From Ectopseudomonas oleovorans (lineage in GTDB: Bacteria; Pseudomonadota; Gammaproteobacteria; Pseudomonadales; Pseudomonadaceae): DNA of 64,000 nucleotides. The notes below the pieces were generated by a model. The model was not told the DNA's origin. It saw only the letters and a list, made by a program, of their open reading frames with translations, and ran no database searches. The translations under genes and the position numbers were made by a program. The DNA lies in assembly GCF_003052605.1 (NCBI RefSeq), contig NZ_QASO01000119.1:1-64000 (forward strand), given 5' to 3'. Of this stretch, positions 8,192 through 15,639 are shown piece by piece (position 1 is the stretch's first letter; every line of letters begins with the position of its first letter).

Positions 8192-8220
8192 GTCGAGACA
8201 GTTTCACTGGATCCATAAGC

Positions 8221-8247
8221 GAAAAAACCGGCGCTAGGCCGGCTTTT
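8221..8247 (-). terminator. Rho-independent terminator, minus strand
   Basis: Arms CCGGC (8228-8232) and GCCGG (8238-8242), extended by A/T pairs, are followed on the minus strand by a run of six T. It would end the transcript of the 8320-8523 gene. Confidence 0.7.
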
Positions 8248-8319
8248 CCCCCCTCGAACCAGATGGTCACGCCACGCCGGTCATGAGGGTTAGTTGTTGG
8301 GGCGCAGTGTCGCGCATGA

Positions 8320-8523
8320 TCAGTCCTGATGCAATGTTGCCTGCCTGCGCTCTTCCTTCCTGACTTCTTCCTGGAACGCCTCATCGAGGAGGCTCGGCCG
8401 CTTCCTCCAGGGCTTCCTGTCTGGCTCTGGCTGAGCCGCGTATGTCACGACTTCCCCGCCGTAAACTTCTTCAAATCGTTGCTTCTGGCGCTCCAGCTCT
8501 GCGCGTAACTCGTCTTTGGTCAT
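8320..8523 (-). CDS. Small charged hypothetical protein
   Basis: A 67-residue protein dominated by Glu, Arg, Lys and Gln (MTKDELRAELERQKQRFEEV, later FQEEVRKEERRQATL), predicted to be helical or coiled-coil. No family is recognised. It is transcribed divergently from the SOS-regulated umuD and ends before a terminator at 8221-8247. Its start (8523) lies 60 bases from the LexA box, so LexA control of this gene is possible but unsupported. Confidence 0.5.
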   Translation of the reverse strand: MTKDELRAELERQKQRFEEVYGGEVVTYAAQPEPDRKPWRKRPSLLDEAFQEEVRKEERRQATLHQD

Positions 8524-8582
8524 GCTCTGCCCTGGTGATTCGGATGATCCGACATTGCCACAGGCTGCTGTCGGGTTAATAT

Positions 8583-8598
8583 CTGTATATTTATACAG
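8583..8598 (+). promoter_or_regulatory. LexA (SOS) box upstream of umuD
   Basis: CTGTATATTTATACAG matches the CTG-N10-CAG LexA consensus with a near-perfect AT-rich palindrome. It ends 15 bases before the umuD start codon, the usual placement for tight SOS repression. Confidence 0.92.
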
Positions 8599-8613
8599 TT
8601 ATTCCATGACCCT

Positions 8614-9045
8614 ATGACAGCAATCCTTGGCCGCATTCGTCCCTCTTCTGTCCTCGTCCGTATGGTCGAGGCCCGCGTTAGTGCGGGCTTTCCCAGTCCA
8701 GCCGACGACTATGCCGAGACATACCTATCGCTCGATGAGCTGGTCAACGTACGCGCTCCAAGCGTGTACCTGGTGCGCGCCGGCGGCGATAGCCTGAACG
8801 GTGTCGGGATCTTCGACGGTGATGTCCTGGTGGTCGATCGCGCCGCGGTGGCGAACAAGGGCGAAGTGGTGATTGCTCTGGTGGACGGGGAGTTTACGGC
8901 CAAGCTGCTGAGCTATGACGCAAACGACCGGCCGGTATTGCTGGCCGCCAATCCAGCATATCCCGCGATCATCCTACAGGAGGGTGAGCAGCTGGAGATC
9001 TGGGGCGTGGTCACGGACAACCTGCACTCACTGCGCCGGCGGTGA
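8614..9045 (+). CDS. umuD: UmuD/RulA-like DNA polymerase V subunit (self-cleaving peptidase)
   Basis: A 143-residue S24-family peptidase that self-cleaves on RecA filaments and then joins UmuC as translesion polymerase V. The catalytic pair falls exactly at Ser60 (GGDSLNG) and Lys97 (FTAKLL), as in E. coli UmuD. The N-terminus carries a plausible cleavage site (VSAGFPSPADDY; Ala-Gly). A LexA box lies directly upstream. The stop overlaps the start of umuC (TGATG), as expected for an operon. It appears intact, unlike umuC. Confidence 0.93.
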   Translation: MTAILGRIRPSSVLVRMVEARVSAGFPSPADDYAETYLSLDELVNVRAPSVYLVRAGGDSLNGVGIFDGDVLVVDRAAVANKGEVVIALVDGEFTAKLLSYDANDRPVLLAANPAYPAIILQEGEQLEIWGVVTDNLHSLRRR

Positions 9046-10303
9046 TGGCCATGTTCGCCTTGGTCGACTGCAACTTCTATGTGAGCTGCGAGCGCCTGTT
9101 CCGCCCTGAGCTGCGGGGCAGGCCGGTGGTGGTGTTGAGCAACAACGATGGCTGTGCGGTGAGCCGAAGCAATGAGGCTAAGGCGCTGGGCGTGAAGATG
9201 GGCCAGCCATTCCATGAGTTGCGCGACCTAGTGACCCGGGAAGGCCTGATTGCCTGCAGCAGCAATTACGCGCTCTATGCCGACTTGTCGGGCCGCGTGA
9301 TGCGGACGCTGCGCACGATGGCACCCAGAGTAGAGGTCTATTCGACGAGGGGTTTCTTGATCTCCAGGGCATGCAAGGCGACCTGGAGCAGTTGGGCCGG
9401 GAGATGCGCGCCCGGGTGTTGCGTGAGGTCGGCATTCCGGTCGGTGTGGGCATCGCGCCCACGAAAACCCTGGCGAAGTTGGCCAACTGGGGCGCGAAAA
9501 AGTGGCCGGCCACGGGCGGGGTGGTGGATCTTCGCGATCCAGCTCGACAACGCCGATTGCTCGCCCTGGCCGAGGTGGGGGAGGTGTGGGGTATCGGTCG
9601 CCGGATCTCGGCCAGGCTGGGCGCGATGGACGTGGCCACCGCGCTGCAGCTGGCCGACTACGACAGCAAGACGCTGCGCCGCATTTTTAACGTCAACATT
9701 GAAAGGACTGCACGCGAGCTCGCCGGAGAGCTTTGTTTTGCGCTGGAGGATGGGCCAGAGCCAAAGCAGATGATCGCCTGCACCAGGTCATTCGGTGAGC
9801 GGAAACACAGCCTGCAGGAGCTGCAGGAGGCGGTCACGGGGTATGCCGCTCGGGCAGGGGAGAAACTGCGTGGCCAGCGACAGCTTTGCCAGGCTCTGCA
9901 GGTGTTCATCCGGTCGAGTCCGTTTGACCAGCGAGGGGAGCCCTATAGCCGCGCTGTGTGCGTGCCGTTGCCGTATCCGTCTGCTGACACCCGCGACCTC
10001 GTAGCGGCTGCGCTGGCCGGCCTGCAGGCGATCTACAGGCAGGGTCCGGCCTACGCGAAAGCTGGGGTGGTGCTGATGGATTTCGTTGAACCTGGGCGAT
10101 TCACCCCGGATCTGTTCGCGCCGGCGCCGAGGCCTGGAAGCGATCGGCTGATGTCGGTAGTCGATGCGATCAATGCAAAGCAGGGCAGGGGGACGATCAG
10201 GCCTGCCAGGCTGGCGGCGGATCTGGGTTTCTCGATGAAGCGCGAGCGGTTGAGCCCCAAATTCACCACGTCCTGGAGCGAGCTGCTGCGCGTCAGGTGC
10301 TAG
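9045..10303 (+). pseudogene. umuC: UmuC/RulB-like polymerase V catalytic subunit, frameshifted
   Basis: A Y-family translesion polymerase split over two frames. The first part (from ATG 9045 or 9051, MFALVDCNFYVSCERLFRPE) reads normally to EVYS near 9343. The rest (FLDLQGMQGDLEQLG onward to 10303) continues in another frame with a normal little finger and UmuC C-terminal domain. At the junction the family reads YSIDEAFLDLQG; here about four bases are missing, apparently one TCGA of a duplicated TCGATCGA. The lost residues include the start of the SIDE motif that holds catalytic carboxylates. The product should be inactive unless this is a sequencing error. Confidence 0.88.
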
Positions 10304-10336
10304 ATCCAGGATTCAGCGGCTAAGATGCATTTAGCT

Positions 10337-10648
10337 ATGTCCACGAGTACCTTCCAGGTGAAACCGTCTGCAGCATTGAACACTCATCGTGAAGCGATTC
10401 GCCGCGTGGTGGAAGCCCATCGCGCCCGAAATCCCCGGGTGTTCGGCTCGGTGCTCGACGGCACCGATAACGATGCAAGCGATCTGGATCTGCTGATTGA
10501 TCCGACTCCAGAAATAACCCTTTTCGACATTGGCGCGATTCGACACGAATTGCTACAGCTGCTGGGTGTTCCTGTCGATGTGGTGACGCCGAATGCTCTG
10601 CCGGATAGCTGGCGGGCCGAAGTGTTGGCAGAGGCAAAGCCGGTTTAG
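10337..10648 (+). CDS. MNT-type minimal nucleotidyltransferase
   Basis: A 103-residue nucleotidyltransferase-fold protein with the core motif RVFGSVLDGTDNDASDLDLLIDP, i.e. the GS...D-x-D active site of the polymerase-beta superfamily. In MntA/HepT (type VII) systems such proteins AMPylate and neutralise a HEPN toxin. No HEPN gene is adjacent; a DUF6088/AbiEi-like gene follows at 10721. ATG 10337 is taken as start, with 10325 also possible. No strong ribosome site is seen. Role as an antitoxin is family knowledge, not shown here. Confidence 0.72.
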   Translation: MSTSTFQVKPSAALNTHREAIRRVVEAHRARNPRVFGSVLDGTDNDASDLDLLIDPTPEITLFDIGAIRHELLQLLGVPVDVVTPNALPDSWRAEVLAEAKPV

Positions 10649-10720
10649 TCATGCGCGGAAAGTCACAGATATGTGATTAGCCGTACATGACGACTGTACT
10701 GATCTGATGGGAATTGAGCC

Positions 10721-11326
10721 ATGAGCCATCTTGCTGAAAATATTATGTCTGTTGCCCGGGCGATGCCCGAGGGCAGCATGATGTCGGCTAAGGATTTCCT
10801 GAATCTGGGGTCATCAGCCGCGATCAACAACACCCTGTCCAGGCTAGCTCAGGGGGGGAGGCTGCAGCGCGTGAGTCGCGGCGTTTATGTCTGCCCTGTT
10901 CAAGGTAGGTTTGGCGTGCGTCCCCCGTCCACTGAGTCTGTGCTTCAGAGCATTGAGGCCCGCTGCGGTGAAATGGTGGTGGCCCACGGTGCTGCAGAAG
11001 CGAATGCTTTGGGTCTGACCACGCAGGTGCCGATCCAAGAGGTTTTTCTCACTTCCGGTGCATCCCGAACCCTACACCTTGGCAGTCGTTGCGTAGAGCT
11101 CAAGCACGGTAACCGCTGGCAACTGTTGCTCGGTACTCGTCCGGCAGGTCAGGTGATTCGGGCGCTCGCGTGGTTGGGGCCAGATGCCGCGCCGGCAGCG
11201 CTGAAGCAACTGCACTCCAGGCTGCTAGGGGCCGAATGGGAGGCTGTATGTGGTGCGCGTGCCGCATTACCCACTTGGTTGGCCCAGTTAATTTCAATGC
11301 CTGGGCTCAATCAGGGCGGCGAGTAG
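10721..11326 (+). CDS. DUF6088 / AbiEi-like antitoxin-type regulator
   Basis: A 201-residue protein with an N-terminal winged-helix module (NTLSRLAQGGRLQRVSRGVY, about residues 35-60) and a C-terminal AbiEi-like domain (VAHGAAEANALGLTTQVP, FLTSGASRTLHLGSRCVELKH). AbiEi proteins are transcriptional antitoxins normally followed by an AbiEii nucleotidyltransferase toxin. None follows here; instead a small MNT gene lies upstream. The gene overlaps the convergent exonuclease gene by 33 bases (11294-11326). Confidence 0.72.
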   Translation: MSHLAENIMSVARAMPEGSMMSAKDFLNLGSSAAINNTLSRLAQGGRLQRVSRGVYVCPVQGRFGVRPPSTESVLQSIEARCGEMVVAHGAAEANALGLTTQVPIQEVFLTSGASRTLHLGSRCVELKHGNRWQLLLGTRPAGQVIRALAWLGPDAAPAALKQLHSRLLGAEWEAVCGARAALPTWLAQLISMPGLNQGGE

Positions 11327-11749
11327 GAGGGCATCCTGCAGGGCGTGGTGAGGAGGTTCTTCACCGGCGTAGTCGGCATCGAGGTCGATGCTCAGCAGCC
11401 CGGGTTCCGGCTGCACGTTGGTCGGTAGGCCTGCAGGCCCTGCAAGCCACAGCAGCAGGGGCCAGTCATGGTCTGGTGCGTCTGTGATGATCTCCACTGG
11501 CCCGAGGGTCTGCAGGAAGTCCAGCAGCTCGGCCCTAGCTTGGTCGGTGGTGCGACCGTGGTTGGCGTGATCAAGGAAGGGGAGAACGGTGTCGGTCACG
11601 AATGGCGAGCAGTCCGCCAGCGTCCAGGTGTCGGTCAGTTCGGCATAGAACTCCGGGCCTCCCGGCACGACCAGGGCGAGGCTGATCAATTTGCAGGTAT
11701 AGCGGTTCAAGCTGGTAAATTCAGTGTCCAGGTAGATTCGCGTGATCAT
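11294..11749 (-). CDS. DEDD-type 3'-5' exonuclease domain protein
   Basis: A 151-residue protein with the first DEDD motif at the N-terminus (IYLDTEFTSL) and a last motif near the C-terminus (HHALQDALLLAALI) typical of DEDDh exonucleases. It is probably a stand-alone RNase/DNase. ATG 11749 overlaps the stop of the upstream HAD gene (ATGA), so it is the last gene of a translationally coupled set on the minus strand (15621 to 11294). The longer frame from 11923 has no coding resemblance. Confidence 0.75.
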   Translation of the reverse strand: MITRIYLDTEFTSLNRYTCKLISLALVVPGGPEFYAELTDTWTLADCSPFVTDTVLPFLDHANHGRTTDQARAELLDFLQTLGPVEIITDAPDHDWPLLLWLAGPAGLPTNVQPEPGLLSIDLDADYAGEEPPHHALQDALLLAALIEPRH

Positions 11750-12363
11750 TTCCGAGCTCTCATAACGTGACCAGCAAAGCTGGCTAGATCTGTGTAGTCG
11801 CCTCCGCCTACGCGGTCGAGGAGGAAGCCTCGGATGCCGACAGCACGCGGACCGTCGCGGTCGCAGCGAAGCGAGTCCCCAATCATGAGCGTCTCCACCG
11901 GCGGAGTGCCCAGCATCTCGCATGTCATTTCGTAGATACCGGGCGACGGCTTGATCACGCCTAGGTCGCAGCTGAATGCATACGCATCCAGCGAGGGGAA
12001 ATGACGGAGAATCGCGGCACAGTACGGGCTCGCGAGATTCGAGCAGACGCCGACGCGGACGCCCTCGCCCTGGAGCAGGTCGACCGCCGCGAGGCCGTCA
12101 TCAAACGGCTCAATGCCTTCCACCTCGTCGGCCAACTGCTGCTCCAGGTCGACGAACTGGTCAACTGCGACCTCGATACCGAGGTGAGCGGCCATCTGCG
12201 AAAAATCGAGAGGTGACCGCATGATGACTTCGGCGTCGTCCGGGCGTGGACGGCGGCCCTGTGCACGGCCGAGCTGAAGCAACTGGCGATATGGATGCCG
12301 GCCGCCCTGGATTTTAAGCAGTGTGCCGAAGACGTCGAAAATAACGGCTCGATCAGTTATCAC
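11746..12363 (-). CDS. HAD-superfamily hydrolase
   Basis: A 205-residue haloacid dehalogenase-like hydrolase. The four HAD motifs are visible: DVFGTLL (nucleophile Asp near residue 10), CSNLAS, a Lys in IKPSPGIYE, and the acidic MIGDSLRCDRDGPRAVG. It is of the small-molecule phosphatase or dehalogenase type, and the substrate is unknown. The start is GTG 12363 (GAGGTGAGTTGTG). It overlaps the end of an upstream HAD fragment by 11 bases and its own stop overlaps the exonuclease start. Confidence 0.82.
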   Translation of the reverse strand: MITDRAVIFDVFGTLLKIQGGRHPYRQLLQLGRAQGRRPRPDDAEVIMRSPLDFSQMAAHLGIEVAVDQFVDLEQQLADEVEGIEPFDDGLAAVDLLQGEGVRVGVCSNLASPYCAAILRHFPSLDAYAFSCDLGVIKPSPGIYEMTCEMLGTPPVETLMIGDSLRCDRDGPRAVGIRGFLLDRVGGGDYTDLASFAGHVMRARK

Positions 12364-12460
12364 AACTCACCTCGGCCAACTTCTTGCGTAGCAGCGCTTC
12401 GATTCGATCATCGAGACCATCATAAAAAACACACTCGACGAGGCGGTCACGGTACTGGAT
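12353..12460 (-). pseudogene. C-terminal remnant of a third small HAD protein
   Basis: Read on the minus strand, 12460-12353 encodes QYRDRLVECVFYDGLDDRI... up to a TGA. This closely matches the end of the intact HAD at 13425-13877 (TRHRDRLIECVFYDGITDSI). No start codon or N-terminal part is present. The sequence is in frame with the upstream gene (12470-12934), beyond that gene's TGA. It looks like the tail of a duplicated HAD gene whose front was replaced by that unrelated gene. Confidence 0.65.
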
Positions 12461-12469
12461 CAAGAGGAG

Positions 12470-12934
12470 TCATATTGCGTTCTTGCGTTGCCACTCGCAC
12501 ACCTTGTCCTGTTGTTCTGGCGTGAGATGACTATGTGTCTTCTCCAGCAAACCAAAGACTTGCTGCTTATCAGCATCGCGGGGCATCCAATCATCCAGAA
12601 CTACAAAATCTGGGGATTCACCTCTAAAAACCGCTGCTAAGACAAGGTCGACTATGGCTCTCGCATGATCCGCAGCAAAGACGACCGCACTTTCATGTTG
12701 AATACCCAACTCGTCGAGGACTGCAGTACAGTCATAAACCCCAATATCACCAAGAATCGAGGTTGTATCTGTTGAACAGCCGATGCCGGAAATGAAAGAG
12801 CGAGACCGCCTCGCCCGAGGGCGAAAGAACGTCTGCGCCATATGCCAATCCCCGGTTCCGTTGGGCCCCGGCAAGTTGAGCGCAGCCATTCCACTAAGGT
12901 ATCGCAGTCGCGATGTCGCGGGGACAGGGATCAT
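12470..12934 (-). CDS. Hypothetical protein in the HAD/phosphoesterase gene set
   Basis: A 154-residue protein that I do not recognise. It contains LDELGIQHESAVVFAADHARAIVDLVLAAVFRGESPDFVVLDDWMP, suggesting an alpha/beta fold, and a charged helical end (LTPEQQDKVCEWQRKN). ATG 12934 overlaps the stop of the upstream HAD gene (ATGA). Its TGA stop at 12470 is followed in the same frame by the HAD remnant, so it may have inserted into, or recombined with, an older HAD gene. Confidence 0.6.
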   Translation of the reverse strand: MIPVPATSRLRYLSGMAALNLPGPNGTGDWHMAQTFFRPRARRSRSFISGIGCSTDTTSILGDIGVYDCTAVLDELGIQHESAVVFAADHARAIVDLVLAAVFRGESPDFVVLDDWMPRDADKQQVFGLLEKTHSHLTPEQQDKVCEWQRKNAI

Positions 12935-13428
12935 GCTGTGACCTCCAGCTTATGGGAAAGCTCAGCTGCTACTGCTGGATCGGAAAGCCCATGATCAGGG
13001 TCGGTTAGGATCAGGCGATCACGGTCGGCGTCTGCCCAGCCTCGATCATCGTCATCGATCGCGATCCAGCTGGCCGGCGCTGTAAGCCGGGACAGGTACG
13101 CCTGGATCTGTTCATAACGGGTCTGCACGTCCCAGGGGATGAAGTCGGGCCAGCCCCGGCCCATCGCGGAGTGCCAGGTGGCGCCGATGACCCGGGTTTG
13201 CAGCTCGGCTGGCAGTGCCTTTCGCGCTCGATGAAAACCGATATTTCGCACCCACGAGGTCGAGAGCACGATCCTCACGTCAGGATGGGGCTGAAGCGCT
13301 GCCGCGAGTCGATTCGCCCACATAAAAAGCTCGCCCTCGGCGCGCAGCTCTATCTGGCCGCTGTGGCGCAGATAAACGGCGTCCGGGTGGAGTACGCCGT
13401 CGAAGTCCAGAAAAAGCAGTCTTTTCAT
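12931..13428 (-). CDS. HAD domain protein of the RNA-repair-associated (SAK HAD) type
   Basis: A 165-residue minimal HAD protein. It begins MKRLLFLDFDGVLHPDAVY (nucleophile DFDG), has VLSTSWVRN as the Ser/Thr motif, and ends with the acidic motif WIAIDDDDRGWADAD. The opening DFDGVLHP with a TSWR-like segment is typical of HADs found in the 'Swiss army knife' RNA-repair context of Burroughs and Aravind, as I recall it. It is coupled to both neighbours by ATGA overlaps (13425-13428, 12931-12934). A paralogue lies directly upstream. Confidence 0.72.
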   Translation of the reverse strand: MKRLLFLDFDGVLHPDAVYLRHSGQIELRAEGELFMWANRLAAALQPHPDVRIVLSTSWVRNIGFHRARKALPAELQTRVIGATWHSAMGRGWPDFIPWDVQTRYEQIQAYLSRLTAPASWIAIDDDDRGWADADRDRLILTDPDHGLSDPAVAAELSHKLEVTA

Positions 13429-13877
13429 GCGTTTACGCCACGCTCATGGGTCGCCAGCCTCTGGCGCAGCTCATTTTCTATCGAGTCGGTGATTCCATCG
13501 TAGAACACGCACTCGATCAGCCGGTCCCGGTGCCGGGTGAACTGCCAGCAGGCGTCATCTAAAGCTAGCCATGGCTCGGCGGCACGGCCTGAGGCCTCCA
13601 GCCAATCTAGAATCTCGCCCTCACGCCTGGCAGGTAACCAGCCGTCTACCCGCTCGGCGATGGGAGTCACATCGATGATGCGCTCGCGCAGATCGGCCGG
13701 GAAAATTTCGCGCAGCTGATCGAGTGTAAGGTGCTCGCGCCAGAGCGAGCTGATGACCACCTCGACCTGGGGGAAGTCGCGCAGGATCGCGACCAGGCGT
13801 GGCAGCGAGCGCAGCCGCTGATCTGGTTGTGGCGGATCAGGATGCAAAACGCCGTCGATGTCGAGGAAGAGGATCAC
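13425..13877 (-). CDS. Paralogous small HAD domain protein
   Basis: A 150-residue minimal HAD phosphatase-like protein. Motifs are FLDIDGVLHPDPPQ (nucleophile), VVISSLWREHL (Ser/Thr motif) and PWLALDDACWQF (acidic motif). Its C-terminus (RDRLIECVFYDGITDSIENEL) recurs in the 12353-12460 remnant. The start is GTG 13877, two bases after the stop of the metallophosphoesterase gene. The stop overlaps the next HAD start. Two adjacent, diverged paralogues suggest a complex or division of substrates. Confidence 0.72.
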   Translation of the reverse strand: MILFLDIDGVLHPDPPQPDQRLRSLPRLVAILRDFPQVEVVISSLWREHLTLDQLREIFPADLRERIIDVTPIAERVDGWLPARREGEILDWLEASGRAAEPWLALDDACWQFTRHRDRLIECVFYDGITDSIENELRQRLATHERGVNA

Positions 13878-13879
13878 GT

Positions 13880-14617
13880 CTAAACCTCGATGACCAAATC
13901 AGGGCAGAAGCCAGTTTCTTCGCCCGGATACCCTCTCGGGTTGGACACCACACGGGTGCCAGCCACCTCGTAGTCGACGGCTGTGTGCGAATGGCCGTGC
14001 ACCCACAGCGCCACCTGGTCACCGCACATGAGGTCTTCCCAGCGATTCGCAAAAGCGGCGTCCAGGTGAGTACCTGCATGGGGGTTGTCCTGAAGCGACC
14101 GCAAGGTCGGTGCGTGGTGGGTGATCACCACAGTAGACCCGTCAAAAGGCTCGGAAAGTCGGGCGCGCAGCCAGTCTTTCGTCTTCACGGCCTGAGCGAT
14201 CAGATCAGCGGGCCGGATGCGCCGATAGTTTTCAGCACGGATCTGCCGGAAGTCGTTGAGCGCATTCTGGGCGCTGAACGCCGCGATATGCGGGTTGCCG
14301 GTGGCCGCAAAGTCCGTCCACATGATCGCACCGAGAAACCGCACGCCGGCTAAGATCACTTCATCACGATCCAGCACCAGAACGCGATCATCTTGAGCAG
14401 CCCTGAGTTTTTCCAGGGTATGGGCCAGGTGGCCACCGTAAAACTCGTGGTTGCCGGGGACGTACAGCACCGGCCCGGAGAAGGATTGCTTGGCCCACTC
14501 AACCCCGCGGGCTTTGAGGTCAATGTCTCCGGCCAGAATGACCACATCGCAGTCAAGCGGCTCTGGAGTGAAGGGATCGAACTCGTTGTGCAGGTCGGAC
14601 AGCAGGTGGATACGCAT
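13880..14617 (-). CDS. Calcineurin-like metallophosphoesterase
   Basis: A 245-residue metallophosphoesterase. The dimetal motifs are in order: HLLSDLHNEFD (D-x-H), VILAGDID (GD), LYVPGNHEFYGG (GNHE), VITHHAP (H) and WVHGHSHTAVD (GHxH). Such enzymes cleave phosphoesters, including cyclic phosphates on RNA and nucleotides. It sits in the middle of the tightly packed minus-strand set, with 2-base gaps to its neighbours. The substrate is not evident. Confidence 0.88.
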   Translation of the reverse strand: MRIHLLSDLHNEFDPFTPEPLDCDVVILAGDIDLKARGVEWAKQSFSGPVLYVPGNHEFYGGHLAHTLEKLRAAQDDRVLVLDRDEVILAGVRFLGAIMWTDFAATGNPHIAAFSAQNALNDFRQIRAENYRRIRPADLIAQAVKTKDWLRARLSEPFDGSTVVITHHAPTLRSLQDNPHAGTHLDAAFANRWEDLMCGDQVALWVHGHSHTAVDYEVAGTRVVSNPRGYPGEETGFCPDLVIEV

Positions 14618-14619
14618 GA

Positions 14620-14832
14620 TCAGTCCTCGACGTCAGAAATGGCGTTCGACGTTTTTTTCTGAATTGCGATTTGCGATTTAATCTCAGCCAAAACGTCGAT
14701 GATCCGAGACTGCTCGCGAGGATCATGAGGTGCTGCCGCTGCTGCTGCGGCTTCAGAACGATCAACGAGCGTGAACAGCGCATCAAGGTCGTTGGTGTTC
14801 AAATCGAGATTCAACGTGAGACCCATGGTCAT
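14620..14832 (-). CDS. Small hypothetical protein in the coupled gene set
   Basis: A 70-residue acidic protein (MTMGLTLNLDLNTNDLDALF at the N-terminus, an alanine stretch, then RIIDVLAEIKSQIAIQKK). ATG 14832 overlaps the stop of the upstream gene (ATGA). The longer frame to 15021 is a chance extension. No family is recognised; helical content suggests a protein-interaction role. Confidence 0.6.
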   Translation of the reverse strand: MTMGLTLNLDLNTNDLDALFTLVDRSEAAAAAAAPHDPREQSRIIDVLAEIKSQIAIQKKTSNAISDVED

Positions 14833-15245
14833 TTTGTGGCTCCGTGCAGATGGAGTTGAATTCCGGCCGACTTGCACTTCGCTAGCATCGCGGAATTGTC
14901 GTAAAAAAACAGTTCGACTCGATCCCGGACGCTGCTGGGCGCGTCGTCGAAAAGCGCGTTGCGCAGATCGAGGAGAACGGCCTCGGTCGGTGGCCACGGG
15001 CTGAATAGCGCCAGGTGCCATCCGCTTGGGTTTTCTCCTCCTGGTGCGACTATGTGACTGGGTACGACAAAAGCCGCGCTCACGGGCACCACCAGGTTGC
15101 AGATGGTCATGGTCAGAATCAGAGGGCCGGCCAGGGCATTGCCCGGGGAGTTGCGCAGCTCCGCGAGCTGCGCCTCCAGTGTGGCGATCTGGTGATCGCG
15201 CATCCGCTCGGCCAGGCTCTGGATCTCCGAAAGAGTGTCAGACAC
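14829..15245 (-). CDS. Hypothetical protein in the coupled gene set
   Basis: A 138-residue protein starting at GTG 15245, chosen because GGAGG lies 7 bases upstream and the start overlaps the upstream stop by 8 bases. It opens with a helical region (SDTLSEIQSLAERMRDHQIA) and continues with hydrophobic segments (LILTMTICNLVVPVSAAFVV) and SGWHLALFSPWPPTEAVLLD. The family is not recognised. A longer frame to 15344 would overlap the upstream gene by about 100 bases and is less likely. Confidence 0.55.
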   Translation of the reverse strand: MSDTLSEIQSLAERMRDHQIATLEAQLAELRNSPGNALAGPLILTMTICNLVVPVSAAFVVPSHIVAPGGENPSGWHLALFSPWPPTEAVLLDLRNALFDDAPSSVRDRVELFFYDNSAMLAKCKSAGIQLHLHGATK

Positions 15246-15621
15246 CAGCCACCTCCAGGACTCGGGTGTGGGCGTGTACATGGCAGCGGGTTCGCAGCCA
15301 GCCGGCCGGCTTGCCAGGTTCGCCGTCATGCCAAAGGTGGCCATCGGCGCCGCAGATTTCGCAGACCGCCAAGGAACGATGCTCGATCGGCTGCAGCGCT
15401 TTGCGGAGATCAGGAGAACAGGCGTTCGTCAGGACGCGCAGACCGCCTAATTTTTCCTTGATCTGCAGCACCTCGGCATCGGCCGGCAGCACGGCCAGGG
15501 CTTCGCGCACGAGTGGCAGCCAGCCGCGGCCGGCAGAGATTGGCGTGAGGAGGCACAGGCGGGCGCCGGGGAGATCGGCGGGGGTGATCTTGTGATCCTG
15601 GATTGGAATATTGATCAACAT
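15238..15621 (-). CDS. Hypothetical protein with cysteine/histidine cluster
   Basis: A 127-residue protein. The C-terminal half has a possible zinc site, CEICGADGHLWHDGEPG followed by RTRCHVH. A preceding segment, GRGWLPLVREALAVLPADAE, plus EKLGGLRVLTNACSPDLRKAL, recurs in phage and plasmid hypothetical proteins, as far as I recall. It is the first clear gene of the coupled minus-strand series that runs to 11294. Function unknown. Confidence 0.6.
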   Translation of the reverse strand: MLINIPIQDHKITPADLPGARLCLLTPISAGRGWLPLVREALAVLPADAEVLQIKEKLGGLRVLTNACSPDLRKALQPIEHRSLAVCEICGADGHLWHDGEPGKPAGWLRTRCHVHAHTRVLEVAGV

Positions 15622-15639
15622 GGTCGTTGCTCTCCGTGA

